Virus record (IMG/VR): IMGVR_UViG_3300006990_000117
Location: 1-29,091 of that record
DNA length: 29,091 bases
Direction: 5' to 3' (one strand)
From: a virus
Shown: positions 12,909 through 21,112 of the stretch, piece after piece
Position numbering within the stretch: position 1 is the first letter of the stretch
Layout of the letters: each line of letters opens with the position of its first letter
The notes under the pieces: generated by a model
Databases searched by the model: none
What the model saw: only the letters and a program-made list of their open reading frames with translations
What the model was told of the DNA's origin: nothing
Program-made: the position numbers and the translations under genes

Positions 12909-15611
12909 TCAGTCTACCTTCACCATTTCAGTACCGATCATAATGATGTCACCTGTTTTAATAACACCAAGTCTTTCGGCTGCGTCTGCCTCGTCTTGTG
13001 AAGTGAAGTATCTAACATCTTCTGCAGTTTGATCTAGTCCTGCAGCTTGCATTCGAGTAGAAAATGTGTTAGCCATTTCGTCATTCCACCAATCAGCTTG
13101 TGTAATGTTCATAGAACCTGGGCGTAGCTGTGGGCGTGGTCTTGATGTAGGTTCAACACCCTCTTCAATAGCCTGTGATGCAGTATCAATTACCTGTGAA
13201 GGAGTCATCTGACCTTCGGTTGCAATCTCCTCACTGATGATGCCTGAAGCATACGCCTCTCTTGCACGTTCTAGTGCCTCACGTGTTTCTGCTATAGTAT
13301 GTTGTGCTTTGTTACCTGTCTTATCGTAGTAACTACGTCCTGTATTCGGATCAGGTATTGATGCAAACTCTTTAGCGAACTCCAACATAGCAGTGTTAAT
13401 GTCATCAGACTCGCCTTTGATATACGCAGCTAGTTTAGGACGTTTAGTTCCTAGTATCAAACCTAGTCCCATACGGTCTTGTACAGTAGGGCTGAAGATT
13501 GTGCTGTCGTTAACACCTGCAGCTTTCATTGCAGCGTCCATTGCTTCAGGTGTAATCTGATACGCACCTACAGCAAACAAACGGTTAGGGTTGTTAGGGT
13601 CTTTGATACGCTGATAACCTTTAATCTCACCTAGTGTCATCTTAGATAGAGGTTTACCACCACGTACTGTGCTGTTAGTAGAGCCTACGATGTTGTCACC
13701 TGATGTACCACGGTTACTAGATTCGTACCCACCTTCACCTGCACTAATAAAGTTTAGTACTTCCATACGTTCTGGTGTAGGAGAACCCCCTACGTCAACC
13801 ATAGTTTCGTCAGGCTCTTCTACTCTAGTCTGACCTAGAATACGATTAGCTACAGATAGAACCTCACGGTGTTTGTATGCACGTTGAATGTTATCGCCTT
13901 TAGCATACTCACTTGTTTTAGGTAGATACAAACCTTTATCACTTAGGTTAGTTTGTACATACGCTCTCATGCTACTGTCACCACTACGTAGATGATCTAT
14001 ATAGTCTTGGTTTGTAGCGTAGTAGGATTGAGTACCTTCATCCCACACTAGGCCCATAACCCTATTTGAAGGATCACGACCTTCTGCTTCTAAGGTACTT
14101 AGTTTAGATTCAGAGAATCGTAGGTTATTTGTAACAGCACTATTGATTAGTGTACGAATCTGGTTAGCAGTAGCTGTGTCACCGTAGTTATCTAGTGCAT
14201 TTAACTTCTCAACAAGACCTGAGTCTACAATAAGCTCATTTAGTTTAGAGCCTGTCTGCTGTAGATCAAGGTTGTTCAGTGATTTAACAACAGATGCGAT
14301 ACCTGCGATAAGTTGTTTCTTACCTTTGTCTGTAGCAATGTCACCTACTGATAGGTTCTTGATCAACCCTAGACCTGTAGCACGTTCTGTAATCAAGTCT
14401 TCAGGTGTCAATCCCTCTGTACTAAACGCAGCATTCAAATCTTCTTGAGTCATAATGGTGTTAGGGCCAACAACTTCGTCTTGACGTGCCTCAATAAGGG
14501 TATCAAAGATAGAGCCTAGATCACCTTTACTTGAGATAGCTGCAGTATCTGAACCATCACTTAGTTTAGTTGTGATACTCTTAAATAAGTCTAGACCTGC
14601 AGGTGATGCAAGAATATCTGACTTAGTAATGCTTGCACCTGCAATAACCTCGCCCATAGTATTACCTGTTTGAGCTAGGTAAGATGCAACACCTTCAGCA
14701 ATTTTCTCAGGGTCTTTAGTCTCTTTCATTTCAGTTAAGAAATTACCTAGATTCGTAAAGTATTCTGAGTACTGACTACGTTCATCTTCAGATATTGTGT
14801 TAGGGATAGACAGATCGATGATACGTCGAGCTTCTGCAACACGAACTTCTAGAGCTTCGATGTCTGTTGTAGTAATAACCTCACCAGTATCACGCTTCAA
14901 CTGAATAGACGCAATGATTGCAGTGTCTAAGTTCTGAATACGATTCTCTACTACAGGTTTTAGTTTAGTGTACCACTGAGCCTTGTCGTTTACATCTGCA
15001 GTTGTAGCCATAAGTTCTACAGCCGCAGCTTCTGATGCTTTATTCTGAGCAAACATAGCGTGTTGATCAGGAGTGTAACTAGGATTCAGAGTCTTAGAAG
15101 CTAAGTAAGCAGTCATAAACTTAGGATCACGCTGCATAGCTTCATACTGAGTCATCTCTGTAGTCTTAGAAAGATCAGAGAAGTCCATACCTGTCTTAGC
15201 TTTTAGTGTACTGTTGTACTTAGCTAGGTCAGCGTACCCACCTGGAAGTTTAGAAGCAGCAGCCTGTACAGCTTGACTATATCCTGCACGTGTCTGTTCA
15301 AACGACATACCACTTTGTTCTGCTTTCTGATCTACAGAATCAATAGCACCAAGCAAGTCACGTACAGCACTCTTCTCACGTGCAGTATCATACATATCGT
15401 AGGCATTACCTGCGATACCTATAGCAGATTGTAGAGCACTAGCTTGTGTACGCTCAAGAGCCGCCTGACCTTGTACTGCCTTGGCCTGTGCGCCTAGTGA
15501 CATTGTTTGAAAGTCTGACCTAATCTTTTCAGTGTTATCTACAACACCCTGTTGAGGACGTTCAAACCCTATATCGAAAGATGTCTTAGGTGCAAATATA
15601 TCTTGTGCCAT
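12909..15611 (-). CDS. Internal virion protein with muramidase-like domain
   Basis: 900 aa. The first 600 residues are mostly helical, as in DNA-ejection core proteins. Residues about 615-800 hold a lysozyme/transglycosylase-like domain: FISAGEGGYESSNRGTSG with candidate catalytic E626, VGAYQITPEAMD around 681-691, then FSPTVQDRMG. This pattern resembles phage muramidases of the EGGY-x-SxNRG type. After it comes a TYxTG-poor acidic linker and a short C-terminal part (QADWWNDEMANTF). It would open peptidoglycan during DNA injection. In T7 this activity is in the N-terminus of gp16; here it is near the C-terminus of the shorter protein. The domain call is by motif. Confidence 0.84.
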   Translation of the reverse strand: MAQDIFAPKTSFDIGFERPQQGVVDNTEKIRSDFQTMSLGAQAKAVQGQAALERTQASALQSAIGIAGNAYDMYDTAREKSAVRDLLGAIDSVDQKAEQSGMSFEQTRAGYSQAVQAAASKLPGGYADLAKYNSTLKAKTGMDFSDLSKTTEMTQYEAMQRDPKFMTAYLASKTLNPSYTPDQHAMFAQNKASEAAAVELMATTADVNDKAQWYTKLKPVVENRIQNLDTAIIASIQLKRDTGEVITTTDIEALEVRVAEARRIIDLSIPNTISEDERSQYSEYFTNLGNFLTEMKETKDPEKIAEGVASYLAQTGNTMGEVIAGASITKSDILASPAGLDLFKSITTKLSDGSDTAAISSKGDLGSIFDTLIEARQDEVVGPNTIMTQEDLNAAFSTEGLTPEDLITERATGLGLIKNLSVGDIATDKGKKQLIAGIASVVKSLNNLDLQQTGSKLNELIVDSGLVEKLNALDNYGDTATANQIRTLINSAVTNNLRFSESKLSTLEAEGRDPSNRVMGLVWDEGTQSYYATNQDYIDHLRSGDSSMRAYVQTNLSDKGLYLPKTSEYAKGDNIQRAYKHREVLSVANRILGQTRVEEPDETMVDVGGSPTPERMEVLNFISAGEGGYESSNRGTSGDNIVGSTNSTVRGGKPLSKMTLGEIKGYQRIKDPNNPNRLFAVGAYQITPEAMDAAMKAAGVNDSTIFSPTVQDRMGLGLILGTKRPKLAAYIKGESDDINTAMLEFAKEFASIPDPNTGRSYYDKTGNKAQHTIAETREALERAREAYASGIISEEIATEGQMTPSQVIDTASQAIEEGVEPTSRPRPQLRPGSMNITQADWWNDEMANTFSTRMQAAGLDQTAEDVRYFTSQDEADAAERLGVIKTGDIIMIGTEMVKVD

Positions 15612-15612
15612 A

Positions 15613-18600
15613 TTAGTTTCCTAGTGTTGATGCTAGACGTTCAGCCATCGCAGTCCTATCATTCTTACGTAGTTTAAGAATTAGTTGTGGTAGTTCATCT
15701 TCTAGTGGAGTGATCAAGGCTTTACGTAAACCCATCTTAGTTATCTCTGATGCACCACTTAGATCAATACGTAGCTTCAAGGCTTCTAGTAGTTTGAAAC
15801 CTTCCTCGTATTGTTGTGGGTCACCTGACTTAATCATAGCATGAGCTTTATCTGCTAGTCGGTTAATGTCTCGACGTTCTCTACGTAGACTCTTATCGTC
15901 ATTGTAAATCTTAGACTTGACTGAGTAGAACTCTTGTACTTTCAGAGGACTAATGCCTAATGCAACCATTAGAGCTTCAGTTGTAGTCATCTCACCAGGA
16001 ACGGTAGCTCCTGTTTTACTACGATACAGACCGTTATTCATAATACCGATAGCCTTTGCAGTACTATCAAGTGTTGTGATGTTACGGAATGTCTTGATTA
16101 TATCCTCTTTTACGAGTGTGCCGTTACCGTCTGTAAGATTCAGGATACTGTTCCAGATAGAAGATACGATGTCCCCGCCAATCTGAGCAGATGGACCACC
16201 TACAACCTCTAGGAACTGACCCTCTTGAATCTTACGTAGTGTCTCACGTACCTGACCCATTGGTGCAAGGCTTGTTGTTAGACCTGTACCTACACGTCCG
16301 TTCTCGTCTTTAAGGAGTACATCAGTAACACCATCAATCAGACCCCACTTCAAGAATGTGAATAATGAGTTGTCTGTTGACATACCTGTTTTCTCTGCAA
16401 TGTAGTCTGCAGCATTAGCGAATCCGAAACCTGCAGCACCGTACATAGGTACAAGTACAGCACCCAACCTTGCACGTTCTGCTATGCTTAGTTCACGTCC
16501 TGTAAACAACATCTCCATAGAACGCATGGTGTGTGACAACCACTGTGTAGGTAGACGCATGACACCCTGTTGCCAAGATGCGTTAGAGATAGACGACATA
16601 TGGAAGTTCAAGGTACTGTCACGTCGAGCAATCTGTCTACGAGCCTGTTCAGTCAGGATAGATGCACCTGGGTTCTTCGCCATGTACTCAAGGATAGCTG
16701 TATAAGTACCTGTCATACGTGCTAGGCGGTCACCCTCACGGAAAGGTACAAGACCTATCTCCATACCCTTAGATGCAGTCTTACGTGTAGTTGCCCATGC
16801 ATTAGCTAGTTTACTAGGTGTGTAGTCTTCACCTGCAAAACCAGAGATACCACGACCATAACCAGTGTTAAGTTCAGCGATCTCAGTATCCAAGTCCATG
16901 CGACCTGATGAACGTACATACTGCATGATCTCTTTTACTTGATTGTCTGTCAGGTTGTAGCGTTTAGCAACCATCGACAAACCTTTATCCACTGCATCTG
17001 GGAATACAAACAATGGACGCATAAGTAGTGCCATACCTGCAGCACGAGGGCCATGAGTAGGTGAGATCATCATAATAGATGTAGCATGGAAACTCTGAAT
17101 GATAGTTTGTTTTACATTCAAGAATCCGAACTTAGACAAGAATCCTACTTTAAGCATAAAGTTAGTAGGATCATTGAAGTTTAGTTCTTTACCTGTACCT
17201 CTGTATACAAAGTTACCTACAGACTTACCAAGATTAAGCATGGCTACCTCGTCTGCACGTTTAACCCTCATACGACGACGATCAATACTCCATAGCTCTT
17301 TCATTCGATTTACTTCTTTACCTGTGCCTGTGAACTGAGCACCCATAAACAAGTTATAGAAGTCATCTTCAGGTACGTTGCTAGGTAGTCGAATGCCTGA
17401 TACGTTACGTGCTTTCTTGACCCACGCTGTCATAGCATTTACAGTGTATGCTCTGTAGCTGAAGTCGTTTATAGCACCATTGATACCAGATACAATGTTA
17501 GCAGTAGGATCGAAGTTAGTAGTTTTTACACCACCGAAGTGAGGCAATACACTATCACTACGGCGCATATCGTTCTCAATGAAGTTGCCTACAGACATTC
17601 CATTGAATACATCATCATCACCATCTGCAGAGGATAGAGCTACGTTGCGTTCTTTCTTCTGAAGTTGTGATGCAGTATTTAAGTCCCAGTTGTTTTCACG
17701 AGCAAACAATTCCAAGTCATCAAAGGTTTCTATAGATGGGTTCCAAGAGTTATTCTCTTTGATGATGTCATCTATCTTAGAACTACCTCTGTTAGCAAGG
17801 ATAGTGTTAATCTCATTGATAGCTTTTACTGCGTCTTCTTCAGTGAATGCAGATAACCAAGTCTTAATACGGCCTCTGTTGTAGTCACCTGCCACGACAA
17901 ACCAGTTAGAGAATGGGTTAGTACGTGGGCCACCTGCGTTGTAGCCTAGTACATCTGATGGGTCTAGTGCATCTACAGACTTAGGACGTACAATATATTC
18001 TACACCCTCGTATGGTTTATCTAAACGCCATACACTTGTGTTAGGTTCTACAAACTCTTTGTATGTTACCTGATTATCTACGATGTCTAGGATGCGTGAG
18101 TTCTCAGGTACAGATGCTTTAGTGCCTAGTTGCTTTGCAGGTACACGGAATCCGTTAGGCATCTTAACAGCACGGTATCCTTTCTGGATGTACCGTTGCA
18201 TGATGTTACTTGCCTGTAGAAGGTACGCTGCATCACTGATCTCTACAAGAGATGCATAAGCTTCCTTAACAGTTTGTGTAGCCTCACGTCCTGTAAACTC
18301 TAGGTACTTATTAGAGAAGTCCTCAATAGTGTACCATCCACGTTTAGCAGACTCTAATGGGTTGTCACGAAGATTACGTGTGATGAATGCTAGTGCTGCA
18401 CGGTCAGTGTTGTTCAATGCTTCAATAGGTCTAGAAGCTTGTTGTACTAACTTACCGATAGCTGCAGCCGCACCCTCGCCAAGTAGTGCTAGTTCTGTTG
18501 TGTTACGTAGGCCACGAGTAGAAGCATTACTGACAAACCGTCCTACGCCACCTAACACATCATTCATCATGTTACGAGCAGTACTACGCTCAAGGTTCAT

Positions 18601-19959
18601 TGCACCTTCAAAGATGTCATCAATACCCTTGATCTCTTTAGCTAGGTTTAGGTTCTCACGTAACTGAATTACGAAACCCTTACCCTCATTCACAGGTACA
18701 AGTTCACCACCTGAACGCTTCGCTGCTTCTTTAGCACCTACTGATGGGTTGCCTTTAGATGTAGCTTTGTAGGGTTGACCGTCTGTTGCACGTCCGAACT
18801 GTACAGTAACATTGTAGTTACCTAGATCGTCACCTACATGCCCTGCTTTGTAGATAGGGTTGCCGAATGATTTACCCATACGAGCTACAGCTTCTGCAGC
18901 AAGACGTGTCACATCAGCTTCAGGTAGAACCTTACCGATAGCGTTGTTCTTGTAGTAAGTCTGTATATCCTGTAGAAGTTTATTCTCTTGCAAGATACGA
19001 GACACACGAGACTCAGAGGGTAGGCCATCATCTAAGTGTGGATTCAAAGACGCAGGACCAACATCGTTAGTAACTTCAGGGTCTAGTCGTTTGTTTAGTG
19101 TATCCTCTGCTACCTTTGCAGCTTCCTCTGGTCCTTGGTTAGCTGATACACGGCCTACAAGAGTACGGTTACGAGCAGTCTTAGTTGCTAGTTTGATAGA
19201 ACTCTTTGCTACCTGACCTACACCTGCAGCATCTAGTGCAGCGAATGCTTTAGTTAGTGCTTTCTCACCGAAAGTTCTGAAGCCATTGTTGTTTACAATC
19301 TCTTGTAGTTGAGCTATACGCCATGAGCTATCGTCACGTGGACCTTTACTCATGTAGTCTTCAGCAAACCCAGTGAACCACTCACCGAACTGTTTAGGAG
19401 TCATGGTGATTTTATTCTGTAGCACCTCGTTACCAAGTGATTCTAATTCATCTTCACTAAGCAACGTGTAAGGAGATGTAACAAATTCATGCAATGCCAT
19501 AGAACCGAAGTCCAACACTGCATCAATAGCACCTGTTTCTTCTTGTGCAATATATGTATCTAGTACGCCTTGAGCAATACGGTTATTAGATGCAATACGT
19601 AAGTCTACAGGCTCTACCTCTGAGTCCTTTAGACCTAGTGCTTGCTCATAGTAGTACTGTTGAGTCTCTAAGAAGTCTAGTTCTTTCTCTCTGTACTTCT
19701 CAATATTCTCTTGGAACTGTACAGGATCAACATCTAGGTATTCTAAACGATCTACAGCATACGTTTCAAGAGGACGGTTCTGATCTAAGAAGTCCTGCTT
19801 GGCTAGTTTAACATCCGTATGAGGCTTACCTGTGGTTAGGATAACTTCATCTTGTTCTGTGTCTGTTTTGATAGACGTGTCTTGTTGTTCTTGAGATTCA
19901 AACTCATCAAGGAAATGATGGGTATCCTCTTCAATGAACGTAAGATTTAAGTTTTCCAT
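15613..19959 (-). CDS. Large internal virion (DNA-ejection) protein, T7 gp16-like in size and place
   Basis: 1448 aa, the largest gene of the window. Helix-rich sequence throughout, acidic N-terminus (EEDTHHFLDEFESQEQQDT) and a few hydrophobic stretches in the C-terminal half (for example LGAVLVPMYGAAGFGFANAA). Segments such as MEIGLVPFREGDRLARMTGT and WQQGVMRLPTQWLSHTMRS look like conserved parts of podoviral core proteins. No transglycosylase motif was seen, unlike T7 gp16 (1318 aa), because the lytic domain is in the following gene. It probably forms part of the internal core and the periplasmic tunnel. The assignment rests on size, composition and order (gp13, gp14, then large core proteins). 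Confidence 0.8.
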   Translation of the reverse strand: MENLNLTFIEEDTHHFLDEFESQEQQDTSIKTDTEQDEVILTTGKPHTDVKLAKQDFLDQNRPLETYAVDRLEYLDVDPVQFQENIEKYREKELDFLETQQYYYEQALGLKDSEVEPVDLRIASNNRIAQGVLDTYIAQEETGAIDAVLDFGSMALHEFVTSPYTLLSEDELESLGNEVLQNKITMTPKQFGEWFTGFAEDYMSKGPRDDSSWRIAQLQEIVNNNGFRTFGEKALTKAFAALDAAGVGQVAKSSIKLATKTARNRTLVGRVSANQGPEEAAKVAEDTLNKRLDPEVTNDVGPASLNPHLDDGLPSESRVSRILQENKLLQDIQTYYKNNAIGKVLPEADVTRLAAEAVARMGKSFGNPIYKAGHVGDDLGNYNVTVQFGRATDGQPYKATSKGNPSVGAKEAAKRSGGELVPVNEGKGFVIQLRENLNLAKEIKGIDDIFEGAMNLERSTARNMMNDVLGGVGRFVSNASTRGLRNTTELALLGEGAAAAIGKLVQQASRPIEALNNTDRAALAFITRNLRDNPLESAKRGWYTIEDFSNKYLEFTGREATQTVKEAYASLVEISDAAYLLQASNIMQRYIQKGYRAVKMPNGFRVPAKQLGTKASVPENSRILDIVDNQVTYKEFVEPNTSVWRLDKPYEGVEYIVRPKSVDALDPSDVLGYNAGGPRTNPFSNWFVVAGDYNRGRIKTWLSAFTEEDAVKAINEINTILANRGSSKIDDIIKENNSWNPSIETFDDLELFARENNWDLNTASQLQKKERNVALSSADGDDDVFNGMSVGNFIENDMRRSDSVLPHFGGVKTTNFDPTANIVSGINGAINDFSYRAYTVNAMTAWVKKARNVSGIRLPSNVPEDDFYNLFMGAQFTGTGKEVNRMKELWSIDRRRMRVKRADEVAMLNLGKSVGNFVYRGTGKELNFNDPTNFMLKVGFLSKFGFLNVKQTIIQSFHATSIMMISPTHGPRAAGMALLMRPLFVFPDAVDKGLSMVAKRYNLTDNQVKEIMQYVRSSGRMDLDTEIAELNTGYGRGISGFAGEDYTPSKLANAWATTRKTASKGMEIGLVPFREGDRLARMTGTYTAILEYMAKNPGASILTEQARRQIARRDSTLNFHMSSISNASWQQGVMRLPTQWLSHTMRSMEMLFTGRELSIAERARLGAVLVPMYGAAGFGFANAADYIAEKTGMSTDNSLFTFLKWGLIDGVTDVLLKDENGRVGTGLTTSLAPMGQVRETLRKIQEGQFLEVVGGPSAQIGGDIVSSIWNSILNLTDGNGTLVKEDIIKTFRNITTLDSTAKAIGIMNNGLYRSKTGATVPGEMTTTEALMVALGISPLKVQEFYSVKSKIYNDDKSLRRERRDINRLADKAHAMIKSGDPQQYEEGFKLLEALKLRIDLSGASEITKMGLRKALITPLEDELPQLILKLRKNDRTAMAERLASTLGN

Positions 19960-19970
19960 TTAGGTTTCCC

Positions 19971-20639
19971 TTATCGCATAATTCCTGCACCCACTTGGAA
20001 TGCAGTGCTTGCAATACCCATAATGCTAGATGCACGGCTCTGATACAGTCCTGCTTGAGCTAGAGCTAATGATTGCTGTCCTTGTAGGACGTTAGCCTTA
20101 CCGTATAGTGCATTGATCTGACCTTGTAGGTCTGCAGATCGTTGGTTAGCTTGTGTAATCTGCTCAGATAGTCCAGACTGTTGAGTAGAATAACCAAGAG
20201 CAGCCGACAAGTTAGAACCAATAGATGCAGCACCACCAGATACGGCAGATGATCCTGCAGCCCCTGCAGCCTGTGCAATATTCTGTTGACGTGCTCGTGC
20301 GATCTGAGCTTGTCGGATAGCTTGTCGTCGTTGTCTACGTACAGCTAGTTTATCTTGCTCTGCTTGCTTTTGTATAATCTCTTTCTGAACACCTATCTGC
20401 TCAGTAGATACTGTCGTGACTTCTTCTTGAATCTCAGTAATCTCTGTGCCTATGTCTGTAGCAGTTTGTGTTGCGGCCTCTGCTGCAGCAATGTTCTGAT
20501 CTATTTGATTACCTACAACAGCACCTAGAACGGCACCACCTACAACAGCAGCACCTACTACCGCCCCTGTGATTGCAGCACTAGCAGCAGCACCTGCAGC
20601 AGCACCAACAGCTAAACCAATAATAGTAAATACAGCCAT
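19971..20639 (-). CDS. Internal core protein, T7 gp14-like
   Basis: 222 aa (T7 gp14 is 196). The N-terminal 45 residues are a long Ala/Gly/Val hydrophobic stretch able to enter a membrane (FTIIGLAVGAAAGAAAS, GAVVGAAVVGGAVLGAVVG). Next are coiled-coil heptads (ATDIGTEITEIQEEVTTVST, QKEIIQKQAEQDKL), a basic patch (AVRRQRRQAIRQAQIARARQ) and a Gln/Ala-rich end. In T7, gp14 forms the outer-membrane part of the ejection channel, and the hydrophobic-plus-coil design here suits that. It is directly upstream of the large core protein genes. Confidence 0.78.
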   Translation of the reverse strand: MAVFTIIGLAVGAAAGAAASAAITGAVVGAAVVGGAVLGAVVGNQIDQNIAAAEAATQTATDIGTEITEIQEEVTTVSTEQIGVQKEIIQKQAEQDKLAVRRQRRQAIRQAQIARARQQNIAQAAGAAGSSAVSGGAASIGSNLSAALGYSTQQSGLSEQITQANQRSADLQGQINALYGKANVLQGQQSLALAQAGLYQSRASSIMGIASTAFQVGAGIMR

Positions 20640-20640
20640 A

Positions 20641-21099
20641 TTAAAATTCCTTTATATACGCAGTCTCTGTTGCTACAAAACCTTTACGCTTAAACAAGAT
20701 ACCTGCTTTTCCACCTAGTATTTCATCAATGCTTGATAGTCTAACGAAGTTACAGCCTACATTCTCAGCCCACTCTACATATGCATCAATTAGTTTAGGA
20801 GATGTCTTACCGTTTCTGTGATTTTTATCTAACCAGAACATTAACTCTTGACTTACTATGAAGTCGTTGATAGGTAACTCTGTAGCAATAGCTATAAGGC
20901 AACCTACTATTTCATCATCATGTACTACAACCTTAACAAAACCTGCAGGTGTATCTATCAAAGAAGTAATAAGTTCACTAATCTTTGTAGTATTTACTTT
21001 ACTCCAAGCCTTGTGAGGTATTTCTTTACAGAATTGTTTAACCGAAAGAATTAAATCAAGAGTATCGCTATGGTTAGCATCACGAATTGTATAAGACAT
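20641..21099 (-). CDS. GNAT-fold acetyltransferase-like protein in the gp13 position
   Basis: 152 aa. The strand/helix order fits a GNAT fold: MSYTIRDANHSDTLDLILSV, GFVKVVVHDDEIVGCLIAI, FIVSQELMFWLDKNHRNGK, VEWAENVGCNFVRLSS, then LFKRKGFVATETAYIKEF. The acetyl-CoA loop (HRNGKTSPKL) is a weak match to the usual RxxGxG/A, so catalysis is uncertain. In T7-like phages the gene between tail tubular B and gp14 encodes a small GNAT-like protein (gp13) needed for assembly of the core, and this is the same slot. The start at ATG 21099 was chosen for the TAGGAG site six bases upstream; in-frame codons continue to 21216 inside the previous gene. Confidence 0.75.
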   Translation of the reverse strand: MSYTIRDANHSDTLDLILSVKQFCKEIPHKAWSKVNTTKISELITSLIDTPAGFVKVVVHDDEIVGCLIAIATELPINDFIVSQELMFWLDKNHRNGKTSPKLIDAYVEWAENVGCNFVRLSSIDEILGGKAGILFKRKGFVATETAYIKEF

Positions 21100-21112
21100 G
21101 AAGTCTCCTAAG

